The translations under genes were made by a program, and so were the position numbers. Under the pieces are notes generated by a model that ran no database searches, was not told where the DNA came from, and saw nothing but the letters and a program-made list of their open reading frames with translations. 64,000 bases of DNA from Moringa oleifera (lineage: Eukaryota; Streptophyta; Magnoliopsida; Brassicales; Moringaceae), in assembly GCA_021397835.1 (NCBI GenBank), contig JAJFZO010000087.1:6854001-6918000 (forward strand), given 5' to 3'. Each line of letters opens with the position of its first letter. Positions within the stretch are counted from its first letter, which is position 1. This document shows positions 37,946-51,955 of the stretch, in pieces.

Positions 37946-38715
37946 ATTTGTGCATAATATTAAATAAACATATATAATTAATTAAATAAATATAATTTTA
38001 AAAAATTGATGCATCGCTACAAGATAAGTATATGCTAACTAAGTTAATACTTACTCACTTGTCAATAATATACATTTCTCAATTTCATTATCTAAATAAA
38101 TTTATTTTTAAATTAAAAAAGGTACATAAACTTATATTTATTATATAACTTTCAATCTTTATGAGAACTAATATTATTAAATTCAACTTGACAAATTTGG
38201 ATATTGCTAACTATTTTGTCATCTCTTTTAATCTTGGATTGTCTTATATTTTTTTTACTCATCAAATTCAAATACTTCAAATTTGTAAGTGCTTCAATTA
38301 TGTAGAAGGCATCGAACTCATTCTTGTGTTTAACAAATAATAATTATGAACTAACTTAATTACACCTATAAAAATAAAACTTATTAATAATGATTTTATA
38401 GGTAGGTTTAAATACGAGATTTGTTAACCTTAGTGGATTGATCCAATTATAACCTATTTATTGATATTAACTGGCTAGCTCAAATACAAATTGATTATAT
38501 CTCGTTTTTAGTTCTAATGGGTTAGCACAAATATATCTCGATTATGGCTTAATGATTCACTTTAATGAGTCAGCTTATTGGACTATCCGCTTCAAAATTT
38601 CAAGCCCATGACCTAGTCCATTATTTAAGTGAATGGCTTGACTTAATTAATAAATGGGACAGGTTAAAACCCACTGAGCCAACCTATGAGCCATGAGCCA
38701 AATGATGATTGTGGT
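37946..38715. other. Non-satellite block U2 (no gene recognised)
   Basis: About 770 bp have neither 17-bp nor telomere-like periodicity. The left half is AT-rich. The right half (about 38400-38700) has words such as AAACCCACTGAGCCAACC and CCTATGAGCCATGAGCC that resemble degenerate GGGTT/AACCC-rich plant repeats. It occurs once in the window. No open frame, terminal repeat or RNA gene was found, and its origin is unknown. Confidence 0.6.
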
Positions 38716-41247
38716 CATTAGGGATTAAGGTGTAGAATTTTGGGTTTAAGATTCAAATTTAATTGGGCTCAATGAAAAAAATTTCTTACCATATGGTTGG
38801 ACCTAAAATAAAATGAACCTAATAAATAATTGAACTTTAAATGTAATAGAGTGTGATATTCAATTGGACCTAACTATTCATTAAGCTTCACAATTTGTTG
38901 AGATTAAATAATTAAATGAGCTTAGGATTCAATTAGTTCTAATAATAAAGAAAATAGGTTTAATTGAATCTTATGTTTAATATATAATTATTAAACCTAA
39001 GATATAATTGAGCTTAAGTAATTAGACCTAGCAAAAAATTAAGCATAACTAGTAAGTGAGCCCAATAACTCATTGGGACTAAGATTTTATTCTACCTAGG
39101 AATTTAAAGGGTCTAATATCTAATTGAACTTTACACAAAATTAGGCTTGATAAAAAAAATGGACCTAATAAATAATTATACATATGATATAATTTAGTGT
39201 AGCAATTAATTAGACCTTATAATAAATTAGGTCTAAGATTTAATTATGACTAAAAATTAGTTGGGTTTCAAATTCAATTGAGAATGATAAAAACTTGCGC
39301 TTAATATATAATTGATTCTAAAATAATTTGTCTTAATATTTAATTGTGCATAAGAACAAAGTTGGCTTAATATATAATTGGATCTAAATTATAATTAAAC
39401 TTAAGATATTATTGGGCCTTATAAATAATTAAGTTTAATTGATAAATTTGGTCTAATAATAAATAATAAGGCTTAAGATATAATTCGGCCTAGCATGTAT
39501 GAAACAAAAAAATAATTCCGCAAAAGAATGATCGAGTGTGACACACATTAATTGGGTCAGAATATTAATGAGACCATAAAAATAATTGGGCCTAAATATG
39601 TAATTAAGCTTAATATTTTAGTGGACAAAAAATTTATCATATCAATTAATTTGTTATAACTAAAACTTAATTGAGTCTAATAAAAAATTAAGTTTAATAT
39701 ATGATTTAAACATGAGATCGGAATGAGCGTAATAAATAATTGAGTCTAATGTGTAACTAATCGAGCTGAACAACTTGTTCAACCAAATAATTAATTAAGT
39801 CTCAAAATTAATTAGGCTTAATGAAAAATTAAAATTAATATATAATTAAGTTTAACAAATAATTAAGCTTAATATAAAATTAGTCCTATCAAAATATTGA
39901 ATCTAAAATATAATTGAGCGTAAATATTAATTAGAGCTAGCAATAATTAGGTCAAACAATTAACTTGAGTCAAAATATATTTGAGTGCAATAATTAACTT
40001 AGTATAAGATATAATTGGGCTTGAGATGTAATTAAGCCTAACAATTAATTCGACCCAACATTTTATTGAGTCTAGTAAGAATCAATAGGGCCTAAATTTT
40101 TATTTAACCTAAAAAAATAATCTTAATTTATAATTAAGTCCAAAAAGAAATAGATTAAAAAATAATTAGGTTTAAATATAATTGGGTCCAAGATTATATT
40201 TAGCTTGATATATAGTTAGGGTTAAGAAATAATTTAGCTAAAGAACAAAACGAGCCTAACGTATATTAATGTGACCTATGTATAAATGACACCTAATGTA
40301 TAATTGAGCCTAATAACTATATCGAATAATTCATTTCAACAAAGAATTGATTAAACCTACTATTTACAATGCTTAATATATAATTGGCTCTAAGAATGAA
40401 ATGAATGTATTTAATAATTAAACTTAATAATTCATTTGACCTAAAGATTCATTGAGCAAACAATTTGTTGGGTCAAAAAATCAATTGAGCTTAGTATTTA
40501 TTTGGCTTTATAAAAAATTGAACTTAATAAATATTTAAGCTAATATATAATTTAATCTAACAAAATTTTGGATTTCAGATTTAATTGATTTTAACAATTG
40601 ATTGGATTTAAAAAATAACAAGGCTTAGCAATTAATTGAGTCTAATAATTAATTGGGCCTAAAAATTAATTGAGCCAAATATTTAACTTGGTTGAATAAA
40701 AAGTTGATCATATGTGATTGGGCTTGATAAATAATCAAGCTTGAAATATATTTGAGCCTACTAATTAATTGGATCTAATATATAACTGGGCTTAACATGT
40801 AATTGCACCTACTAATTAACCTAGTCTAATAATTAAATAATTTAAGATTTTGTTATATTTAATCAAAAATTATACTTAATATATACTTAGACTTAATAAA
40901 TGATTGGACTTAATCTATAATTGAGTACAAAAATGAAGTACTCTAATAAATAATTGGGCCTAAGTGGGTTCAAGGTTTAATTGGATTTAAGATATAATTG
41001 GATCCAACAATAAACTAAACCTATGGTTCATGAACTCAACAAATAATTAGACCTGAGATATAATAGACTCAAATTATAATTGGACTTCAGATATAATTGA
41101 ATCTTACAAATAATTGGACCTAATAATAAATAATATCTCGTAAAATATATTTGGGTCTATTATACATGAAATTTAGAAATAATTCACTTTACAAACAATT
41201 TAATTTGACATAAAAATTAATTAGGCTAAAAAAATTATTAGACCTAA
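38716..41247 (+). repeat. 17-bp satellite block, A orientation
   Basis: The block opens with a short tail matching the end of the 33563-35690 telomere-like block, then becomes A satellite that from about 38892 matches 6881-9090. It ends at the second copy of the terminal-inverted-repeat element. No gene is seen. Confidence 0.85.
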
Positions 41248-42056
41248 AGTTATAGCCAATGAAGACGGTAAAACACCAATTTGGTGTTCAAAATGTGCTA
41301 ACATGGTCTCCAATGAAATGACAAATATAGATTGATAATTTGGTGCAGCTATAATACTAGCTACATTAAATGTATTTTTAAAAATTTTTCATATAATTAC
41401 TTTTTAAAGTTTTTGAATCAAATATTTTTTTTATGAATAACTTAATAAATATATCATATTATTAAGAAGAAATTATACTATTAAAAATAGCTTATCAAGA
41501 TCTTTAAAAGAAGATCAATATTTAATATATAATTTTATTTTATTTAAATCAATAATAATAATTTATTTATTTAATGATAATATTTTACATAATATCAAAA
41601 TTATTATTTAAAAATATAAAAAGAATTATAGTATTTTATAATTTATCATACAATTTAAACTTTGGATGAAAAATTTTTTTTAATTGAAAGGACGGTACTA
41701 TGAACATAACAACGCACTAATCATTATAACATAAACTCAAAATTACAACATTAATTAAAGCTAAAACACTCCAATAATTTGTAAATTATTAATTTTAAAA
41801 ATTATTAAAATATATAATTTATTTCAAGTAAATTAAAATTTTAAGTTATATTAATTATTTTATTATTTTAAATAAATTAATTAATATTATAAATATTTTT
41901 ATTGATAATTATTATGTATATTATTAAAAATAATAGCATAACATCAATTTGGTGTAAATGGATTGGAGATGAAAAAAATTGATGTTGAAATATTCTAAAA
42001 AGTTTTTTTTTAACATCAAATTAGTGTTAAATTTGGTGCATGAGGTTGGAGATTGC
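41248..42056. mobile_element. Non-autonomous terminal-inverted-repeat element, copy 2
   Basis: This ~809-bp element matches 9091-9880 along its length, including ACGGTAAAACACCAATTTGG near the left end and TTTGGTGCATGAGGTTGGAG near the right. The left end is decayed (AGTTATAGCCAAT), so the inverted repeat is weaker than in copy 1. Flanks on both sides match the flanks of copy 1, so this is the same insertion duplicated with the array and not a second transposition. CCTAA stands on both sides, but this word is everywhere in the array. Confidence 0.72.
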
Positions 42057-45000
42057 CTAATATGTAATGGAGCCTAACACTTAATTGGACCAAACAATGC
42101 ATTGTGCTAAAAAACGTATTGGGCGTAAAATTCAATTTAGCCTCACAAAAAAATTACCTTAATATATAATTGGACTTAAAAATGAAATATACCTAATAAA
42201 TAATTAAGCATAATATATAAGTAAACTTAACAATTCATAAGACCTAATAATTTGTTAGGTAAAATAATTAATTGAGGACACGAATTAATTAGATTGAATA
42301 AAAAATTGAACTTAATATATAATTAAGCTTAATGGACAATTAGGCTTAATATGTAATTAAGCCTTACAATTAACTGAATCTAACAATAATTCGGCAAATA
42401 ATTAACTGAGCTTAAGATTTAATTGTGCTTAAGAATTAGTTGGACTTAAGATTTATTAGATCTATTAATTAGGCCTAAATTTTTATTAGATGTATTAAAA
42501 AATTAAAATTAACATCAAATTTGATGTAATAAATAATCGACCTTGATATATAATAGAACCTAAGAATTAAATTGACCTAATAAATAATTAAACCTACGAT
42601 TTAATTGAGTCTTACAATTGATTATACATAACTATTAATTAATCCTAAAAATTAATTGTGCTTTGAAAATTAGTTGTGCTTAAGATAAAATTAGGTTTTA
42701 TGAAAAAAGATGGGCTTAATATATAATTTGACCAAATTAATAAAGCAAACATGAGCAAGCGCAAAAAATAATTGGACACATAATTGAGGTTAATAAATAA
42801 TATAGCTTAGGATATAATTAAACTTCATATTAATTGGATCTCGATATTATTGACCATAAAAATTTGATATATAATGTAATTAAGGCTCACATATAATTGA
42901 GTCTAACAAATAATATGACCTAATAAATGATTGAGTTATGAACACAAGATATGACTGAGCTTAATAATTTATTAGGTTTAATAATTAATTGGGCCTATCA
43001 AGCATGATTCTAAGAAAGAATTGACTTTAGGAATGAATCAGGTATAATGTCGGTTAATTTGCCCTATGAATCAATTAGGCAAAAAATAATTGGTGCTAAT
43101 ATGTCATTAAACTTAACAATTATTTGTACCTAAAAATTTAGTGGGTTTAGCAATTCATTGATTCTAATAATTACCCAATCCCAAGATTTATTTCAGTTTA
43201 ATAAAAATATTTGATTTAGTATATAATTGGGCCACCTAAATAGTTGAACTTAATGAAAAATGGACCACAGAGAGAAATGGACCCAATGAATAATTAGGTC
43301 TAAGACATAATTGAATTTAATAATTAATGAAGCCTAATAATTAATTTGATTTAAGATGTAATTGAACCCAATAATTAATTGGGCTTAGCATGCATGAGCA
43401 TAGCAAACAATTAAACCTAAGAGCAAAAAGCCTACAATATAACTAGATCCGAATTATAATTAGAATTTACGCATAAATCAGCTTCATATATAATTGGATC
43501 TAATAGACAACTAAGCCTAATAATCAATAATAAGGCTTAAGATACAATTGGATCTATCATGCACAAAATTAAAAAATAATTCAGTCTAAAAAAATTAGCC
43601 TAACATTTAATTAATATAAGACTAAGAATTTCTTGTATCATAATAATAATTGGACCTCATACGTAATCGAGCTTAACATTTAATTAGATTAGATAATTTA
43701 TTGCTTTAAATGATTAATTAAGCACAATATTTAATTGAGCCTAATAAAAAATTGGACTTGAGCACGAAATAGACCTAATAGATAATCAAGCTTAACTATT
43801 AATTGAACCTCAAGATTCATTGGGTTAATAAATTGATTCAATTAATTAATTAAGCCTAGGATTAAGTAGAAATTAATTGGATTTAATAAAAAATTAAGCT
43901 TAATGTCTAATTAACCCTAACAATTAATGTGACTTAATAATGAATGGACCTAAGATTTAACTAGACCTAACAAAAAATTAGGTTTAGTATATAATTCATC
44001 CTAATCAATATTTGGGATTAAGAACGAAATGACCTTAAAACATAAATGAGCCCAAAATATAACTAACCATTCAATTCACATGATTTAAGATATGATTTGA
44101 TTAATAATTAATTAGGCTTATCATGTATCAACTTGACAAATAATTGGACTTAAGAAAAAACTGGACCTGAGATATAATTGGATCCAAATTTTAATTGGAC
44201 TTAATATATAATTGGATATAGTTGTGTATATCATGAATGAAATTGAGAAATATTTCAACCCAAGAGAAATTTGAGTGTAACTTGGGTTTAAAAATTAATT
44301 GGACCATAAAAATAATTTGGCCTAAAATGAATTGAGTGTAACAGTTAATTGAACCAAATCATTAGTTTCGTTAAATTATTGAATGGACTTAAGATTTATT
44401 TGAGCCTAATAAAAAATTAAGCTTAAAAAATTATTAAATATAAGAACAAAATAGACCTAATAAATAATTCAGTTTAATGTGTAATTGAGTTTACCAACTA
44501 ATTGAACTTGACGATACAGTAGGTTTAACAATTCATTGGGCTAAATAGTTAATTGAGCTTAATATTCAATGAAGTAAAATTACATTTATATAATTAAGCT
44601 TAATATATAATTAGACTAAATAAAATATTGTACCTAATTATTTAACCTAACAAATAATTGAGTCTTCTATCTAAAAATTATTAAACTTATGTACTAATAT
44701 AGCCTAATAAAAACTAGAGCTTCACATATAATTTGGTCTAAAATATATTTGAAGTCAATAATTGCTTGGTCTAAGATATAATTGGGCTTAAGATGTAATT
44801 AAGTTTAATAATTAATAATTTAACAATTAATTAGACCTAACAATTAATTGAGCCTCATAATTTATTGAGCTCAAGATTTAAGGGTGATAAAGAATTAATT
44901 GAACTTAAGATATAATTAGACCATACAAAATTGAGCCTAAGATATGGTCATATACAAATTATATTTGAACTTAAGATATAATTGAGTATGATAACTAATT

Positions 45001-46230
45001 GGGCTTAACATTTATTAATTGGTCCTAAAAATTAGTTGGATCTAATGAATAATGTTGTCCAATTAGTAATTGACCCTAATAATTAATTTGACATAGCAAT
45101 TTATTAGGTCTATCAAAATTCATTGGGTTAAATAATTTACATATAATTGGGTCTAATAAGTAATTTGACATGAAAGATATTAGATCTTAATAGTTACATG
45201 GGTCTAAGATATAATTGAGCTTGAGATGTAAATGAGTCTAACAATTAGTAACCTAACAATTAGTTAGGTATAACAACTAATTGATCTTAATAATTAATTA
45301 GGTCCAATGTTGAACTATAACTAAAAATTAATTAAATCTAAAATTTAATCAAGTCCAATAAAAAATTAGGTTTAATATGTACTTATGCTAATAAGTAATT
45401 GAGTTTAATTGACAATTGGGTAATTATCAATTAGGCCTCAAAATTGATATAATTTAGCATAATATTTGATTGCGCCTAAAAATTATTAATTATGCCTCAA
45501 AATTAATTGAATCTAATATTTCATTAAGATAAATATGAATTGAGGTTAACAATTAATTAGACCCTAGTCATTTATTAAGCTTAATAACTAATTAAGCTTA
45601 ACATTTGATTGGGTTTAATGAAAAAAAACAAGTCTAATGTAAAATTTAATCTAATAAATAATTGATCTTAATAATTGGGCCTAAAAAATAAATTAAACTA
45701 ATAAAATGTGAATTTAAGGTTTAAATAAGTTTAATAATTAATTGGACCTAACAATAATTTAGCTTAACAATCAATTGTGCTTAAGAATTAGATAGGCCAA
45801 AGATTTAATTGGACCTTATGAAAAATTTAGTTATTATATAATTGGGCTAATGAAATAATCAACTAAAGATATCATTGGGCCTGTTAATTAATTTGACCGA
45901 ATTAATTTGGTAAATGTCAGTGATGCCATGAAATAAAATTATATAATTTGGTCTAAAAAAACATAATATGGCCTCATATATAATTGGGCATATGATTTAA
46001 TGGGTCAAATATAATAGGAGTTAAGATATAATTTTGCTTAATACATAATTGGGCCTAGTGTGCATTAGCCCAATTTATAATTAAACCTAACATTTAATAG
46101 GTTTAATTATTAACTGGGTTGATTATGTATGAACCTAATAATCAGACTTAAGAAAGAATTGAAACTAATATAATTTAATCAGCCTTATTAAGTAATCGGA
46201 CACAAAAATAATTACCTCTCTTATGTAATT
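42057..46230 (+). repeat. 17-bp satellite block, A orientation
   Basis: This matches 9881-15050 with several losses (for example near 42470, 43900, 44925 and 45110), then jumps at about 46230 directly into B satellite. The last ~570 bp of the copy-1 A block and its switch phrase are missing. No gene is seen. Confidence 0.86.
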
Positions 46231-49200
46231 ATATCCTAATTATTTATTAAGTCTAATTATATCTCACTTAATTAATTTTAAGTTCAATTATACATGAAAC
46301 TATTTGTTGGGCTAATGCATACTAGGCTTGGTTATATATTAGTCCAAATTATTTATGAAGCCTAATTATATCTCACTTAATGAATTTTAAGTTCAATTAT
46401 ACATGGAACTATTTCTTGGGCTGATGCACCTTAGCCTCATTAACTAATGAGCTCAATTAAATATTCAACCCGACTATTTATTAGACCTAGTTATACATTA
46501 AACTTAATATTTTATAAAGCCCAACTAATTTTCGAGTGTAATTAAATTTTAAACCTAATTAATTATCAATCTCAATTAAATATTATGCCTAATTATCTAT
46601 TCTGCGACTTTAGTTCTCATGCCTTATTATAAATTAAAGTCAATTATTTATTAAGTCCAATAATACATTAAACTCAATTTTCTAATATATCCAATCAAAT
46701 CTTAAACTAATTACTCATAAGGCCTAATGAATTGCTAGGTCAGTTAATTGTTGATATCAATTACATATTTAGCTATATTAAATTCTAAGTCCAATTAATT
46801 GTTAATATCAATTACATATGTAATCCAATCAATTTTTGGGTCCAATTAATAATAGTTAAATGCAATTAGATATTACGTTTAATTAAGTTTTATGTCCAAT
46901 TAGTTTTTAGGTTTAATTCATTTTTAGGCCGAATTATTTAGTAGGTCTATGCACACTATAGACAATTATATACCTTAGTTCCAATTTAATCTTAAACTTA
47001 ATCAATTCTTATTCACACTTACATCTTAAGGTTAATTAATTATGAGACTCATTTATTAATTCTTAGGTCCAATTATATCTCATACCAAATTATATCCTAA
47101 ACTCAATTAAATATTGAACTCAAAGTATATTTTAGATCCAATTATATACAAAATTGAACTTTTTCCTAGGCCTAATTATATTCGGCCCAACTAATTCTTA
47201 CACAGAATTAAGTTTTAGACCCACTAATTATTAAAGATTAATTGTTATGTCATAATTATTTGCTAACTTCAATTAATTATTAAGCACAATTATGTCTTAA
47301 ACATAATATTTTATTCAACTTGATCATATATTAAGACCAATTATTTATTAAGCTCAATTATATATTAAGCTTAATTCTTTATTAAACCGAATTAAATTTA
47401 TGGTTCAATTAACTATTTGGCCCAACTAATTGTCAGGCTCAATTAATTACGTTCTTATTAACAATTATATATTAAGTTCAACTTTTCGTTAGACCTAATT
47501 AAATTTCAAGTCAAATTAATTGTATGGTGCAATGAATTATTTGATCAAATTAATTTTTAGAATCAATTGTACATTAGGTTTCAATTAATTTTTATGTGCC
47601 ATGAATATAAATTAGTCTCAATTTATTTATAATTTGGGCTTAATTATCTGTGAAATCTAATTTGTTTATAAGTTTATATATTTGTTGGGTTCATGCAAGT
47701 TAGCCTAATTAATTGTTGACCCTAAAGTTTAACCATATATTAAGTTCATTTCATTCTTAGGTCCAATTATTTATTATGATCAGGTCATTTTTTTTATTAG
47801 ATCTAATCAAATTCATGTCGTTATTAGACTCATTTTATATTAAATCTAATTATTTAAATATCATAATTTTATATTAAGTCAAATATGTTAACAAGTTTAA
47901 TCATATTTTGGGCTCATAAACCCAATAAATTATTAAGAACAATTATTTTTTGTGCCCAATTAATTGGTAGGCTCAACATTAAGCCCAATAATTTTTTGGG
48001 TCATGCATGATCTACCAAATTAATTATTAGACCCACTAATTGTTAACCAATTTATTATTAGATCCAATTATATCTTTTGGTGTTGCACACCAAGCACAGT
48101 TATATATTGGGCCCATTATATCATAGGCCTAATTGTATGTGAGACATAATTATATCATATGCTTAATTTTTTAAGCTCAATTAAATCTTAGCCCAATTCA
48201 TTTGAAGTCTATATATCTCATGTCATATTATTTATTAGGCCCAATGATATACGTAGAATTATTTCATGAATTCATGCATGTTAACCAAATCAATTTGGTT
48301 TAGTTGATTAATAAGCCCAACTAATTCTTAAGTACTATTAATTTTGATGACCAATTAATTGTTAGATCAAATTATACGCTAAGCTCAATTTTTTTTCAAA
48401 AACCCAATCAAATTTTAAACCTAATTAATTGTTAGGTCTAATAAATTGTTAATCTCAATTATATATTTGGCTCCATTAAATTTGTGGACCTAATTATTAT
48501 ATTTCAGATCCAGTTGTATCTTACACTCAAGTCATTTCTCAACAAAATATATTCAGTTCATGCATGCTATGCCCACTTTTATCTTAAGTGCAACTAAATA
48601 TTGAAATCAATTTTATTTTAGCTCTAAATATTAAGTAGTCTCATTTCATTCTTAAACCCATTTTTATATATTAAGTTTAACTATTTATTAGGCTCAATTA
48701 TATATTAACTCAAATTTTTATTATTCGGTTCAATTAATTGTTAGTCACAATTAATTATTAGATGCAATTAAGAGTTAAGCCTAATAAACTATTTAGATCT
48801 TTAATTATTGGGCTCAATCACATCTGAAGCCAAGTTATATATGAGGCTCCCATATTTATATATGAAATTCAAATTTTTGTTGCGCCCAATTATGTATTAT
48901 GCTAAACAAATTCTTATATAATATTAGATCTTGATTAGTTACTAGATTCAATTAAAGTGTTAAGTTCACTATTATTATTAGGTCTAATTATATATTAAGC
49001 TTATTTTTTATTAAAGTCAATTAAATCTTAGGTTTGATTAATTATTTGGCTCAATAAATTGTTAAGTCTAATTAGTTATAAGACCCAATTATGCATTAAG
49101 CTTAATTTTTTATTAGATTGAATTAAATTTTAGATCCAATTAATTCCTAGTTACAATTAAATCTTCTGCCCAAGTCATTATTTTACAAAATAAATTATTT

Positions 49201-49420
49201 GATTCAATTAACTGTTAGGTTAAATTACATCATCGACCCAATTATTTATAATACAATTAACTCTTAGGTCTAATTAATATGTGTTCAGCTAAATTTGCTC
49301 ATATACTGAATTATTTCTTAGTTTCATACACGATAGACTCCATTATCCTGGGCTCCATTATTTATACACCTCAAGTATATCTTAACTTTATTATAATTTG
49401 AATCCAATTATATCTTAATG
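46231..49420 (-). repeat. 17-bp satellite block, B orientation
   Basis: This is the copy-2 equivalent of about 15735-18920. It starts with a 109-bp tandem duplication and ends like its partner, with a B monomer (CCAATTATATCTTAATG near 49405) running directly into telomere-like words. No gene is seen. Confidence 0.86.
46238..46455. repeat. 109-bp tandem duplication at a rearrangement join
   Basis: AATTATTTATKAAGYCTAAT starts at 46238 and again at 46347. The following words (ATATCTCACTTAAT, TTTTAAGTTCAATTATACAT, ACTATTTSTTGGGCT) are repeated in the same order. It lies right beside the A/B join where copy 2 lost about 0.7 kb, which suggests the duplication and the loss are linked. Confidence 0.75.
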
Positions 49421-51955
49421 ATTTGAGGTTTGGGTCAGAGTTTGGCGGATACGGTTTAGGGTTTAGGGTTTAAGAATTTAAGGGTTATGATAGGAATAAA
49501 TGGTCAGGGGTTAAGATTTAAGGTTTAGTGTTTGGGATTTAGAGTTTATGATTTAGTGGTTATTCTTTTGGGTTTATAGATTAGAGTTTTGGGCTTAGGG
49601 TTAGGGTTTAAGATTTAAGGTTTAGGGATTTGGACAGTTTTGGGTTATTGTTTAGGGTTTAAGGTTTAGAAACTAATGTTCACATGTTATTTTTTAGGGT
49701 TTCAAATTCAAGGATTTTGCTTTAGGGGTTAGAGTTTAATGTTTAGTGTTTAGGGGTTAAGGTTTAGGGTTTGTTATATTTGTGGTCTAGTGGTTAAAGT
49801 TTATTGTTTAAGGTGCAGGGCTTAGGGTTTGCCAGTTATGATTTAGATTTTAGGGTTTAAAGTTTAAGGTTTAGCGGTTATAGTTAAGGATTAAGAGTTT
49901 ATGGGTTGGGGTTTAGCATTTAATGTTTAGGGTTTGGAAGTTATGGTGTTGGGTTTGGGTTTAGGAGGTAGGATTTAGGGCTTTAGGTAGCAGGGTTTAG
50001 CATTGGTCATTACGCCGAATGTTTATAGTTTGAAAATTAGGATTTAGGGATTATATATAGGAGTTAAGGTTTACTATGTGGAGGTTAGGATTTAAGATTA
50101 GGGTTTGGTGATTACAATTTAGGGTTTATGGTTTAAGGTTTAGGAGGAGTTAGTGGTTAGGATTAGGGCTTAGTGGTTCGAGATAAAGGTTTTGGGTTTT
50201 GGGTTTAGCGTTGAAGGATTATGGTTAGGGTTTGAGGGTGGTCAGGCTTTAGGATTGAGGACTTTGGATTTTTGGTTTAGGGTTTAAGATCTAACATCTT
50301 CGCTTTAGAATTTAGTATTTAAGTCTTAGGAGTTAGGTTTTGGATTTAGAGGTTAGGAGTTAGGGTTTTAGAATTATCATTTAAAGGTTTAAGGTTTATT
50401 GGTTAGATGTTAGAGTTTATAGTTTAAGCATCAGGGTTAAAAGGGGGATTAGAATTTGTTGTTTAAGATTTAAGGTTAGAGTTATGTTTAAGTGTTCAGG
50501 TTTTGAGGTTAGAGTTTAGGGTTTTGGGTTGAAGGTCTAGGAGTGTCAATTTAGGAGTTAGTCATTAGGTTAAAAAGGTTTAAGTTTAGGGGTTAAAGTT
50601 TAGGATTTAAGATTTAAGGGTTGGGGTTGGAGGTTTATGGTTTAGTATTAGGTTTTAGGTCTAGTAGTTCATGTTTAAAGGTTATAGTTTTGGGCTTAAG
50701 GGTTAGGATAAGGTCTGGGGCTTAATGATTAGGGCTTTAGGTTCATGGTTCAAGGTTTGGTGGTTAGGATTTAGGGAATAGTGTTTAGTAGTTAGGGTCT
50801 TGGCGTTAGGGAGGGTTTAGTTTGGGATCAAGGGATTAAACTTTAGGGTTTAGAGTTAAAGGTTATGGGTTAAGGTTTAACGTTCAAGGTTTAGTGGTTA
50901 GACTTCAAGAGATAGGGTGCTAGGGGATTAAGTTTTTGGTTTAAGTCTGAATTCAGGCTTTCATGTTAGGATTTTATGGTTAGGATGTTGGATTTTGGTT
51001 TTATGTTTTTAAGGGTTAATGTTTAAGGTGTAGAGGTTCGAGGTTAGATTTTAGGATTTAGGATTAGGATTTAGGGCTTATGGGTTGAGAGTGAAAGGTT
51101 TAGGAGTTAGAAGTTTATAGTTTAAAGGTTAAGGCTTAGCATTTAACGTTTAAGTTTTATGGTTTAGGAGGATTTGAAGTTTCTAGTTTAGAATTTAGGG
51201 TTAGGGATTAGTGTCTAAGATTTAGGAGGTCTAGGATTAGGGTTTGAGGTGTAGATTTAGGGTTCAAAGGTTAGGACTTAGTGTTTAGTTTTTGGGGATT
51301 AGGTTTTAAGATTTAGGATGTTAGAATTAGGGTTAGCATTTTGGGTTTAAGGTCTAGAATTTCAGGTCTTGGCTTGAGAGTTTACGATTTAGTGGTTTAG
51401 AGGTTTGGGTTTAGGTTTTAGGGTTCATGGATGGTTTAGGACTTAGGGTTTAGGGGATAAGATTTTGGGTTATGGGTTAGGGGGTTATTGTTTAAGAGTT
51501 AGTGTTTTTGTGTTAGGGTTACAATTTAGAGATTATCGATTAGGGTTTTGGTGTTAGAGGTTAGCATTTTTGGTTTAAGGGTAGGTTAAAAGGTTTCACT
51601 AGGGGTTAAGGGCTTAGGAGTTATGGTTCATGACTTACAATTTAAAATTTTGGGTTTAAAGTTTATGGTTTAAAGGTTATAGTTTAGGATTTAGGTGTAA
51701 GATATAAAATTTATGGTTGAGGATTAAGGGCTTAAGGGGTATAGGATTTGGGGTTTATGGTTTACAATTTAGCAATTCGAGTTTTAGGGTTAGGTTTACT
51801 GTTTTCGATTTACAATGTAGAGATTAGGGTTTTAGGTTACATGATTTGAGTTTTAGGGTTCGAGCTTAAGGTTTACAATTTAAAGATTAGGGTTAGGCAT
51901 TAAGGTTTAAGGTTTTCGGGTCAAGGGGGTTTAGGGCTTGTAATTTGGAAGTTAT
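49421..51955 (+). repeat. Degenerate telomere-like block (TTTAGGG strand)
   Basis: This is the partner of 18921-21711. The first ~80 bp (to about 49500) and the part from about 50400 to 51955 follow copy 1 closely. The middle differs, so unequal exchange or indels within the block are likely. The MITE of copy 1 is absent: GTTTAAGATTTAAGGTTAG at 50461-50479 corresponds to the unoccupied target. No gene is seen. Confidence 0.84.
50466..50476. other. Empty MITE target site (paralogue of 19452-20252)
   Basis: Upstream words (GCATCAGGGTTAAAAGGGGG, then ATTAGAATTTGTTGTTT) and downstream words (GTTAGAGTTATGTTTAAGTG) match the two flanks of the 19455-20249 element. Here they are joined with a single TTA. 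This is the expected structure of a site that never received the insertion. Confidence 0.78.

Noticed and set aside
38400..38700. tRNA or small RNA gene in U2
   Set aside because: I could not find paired A-box and B-box words or a cloverleaf. The GAGCC/AACCC words look like a decayed dispersed repeat.
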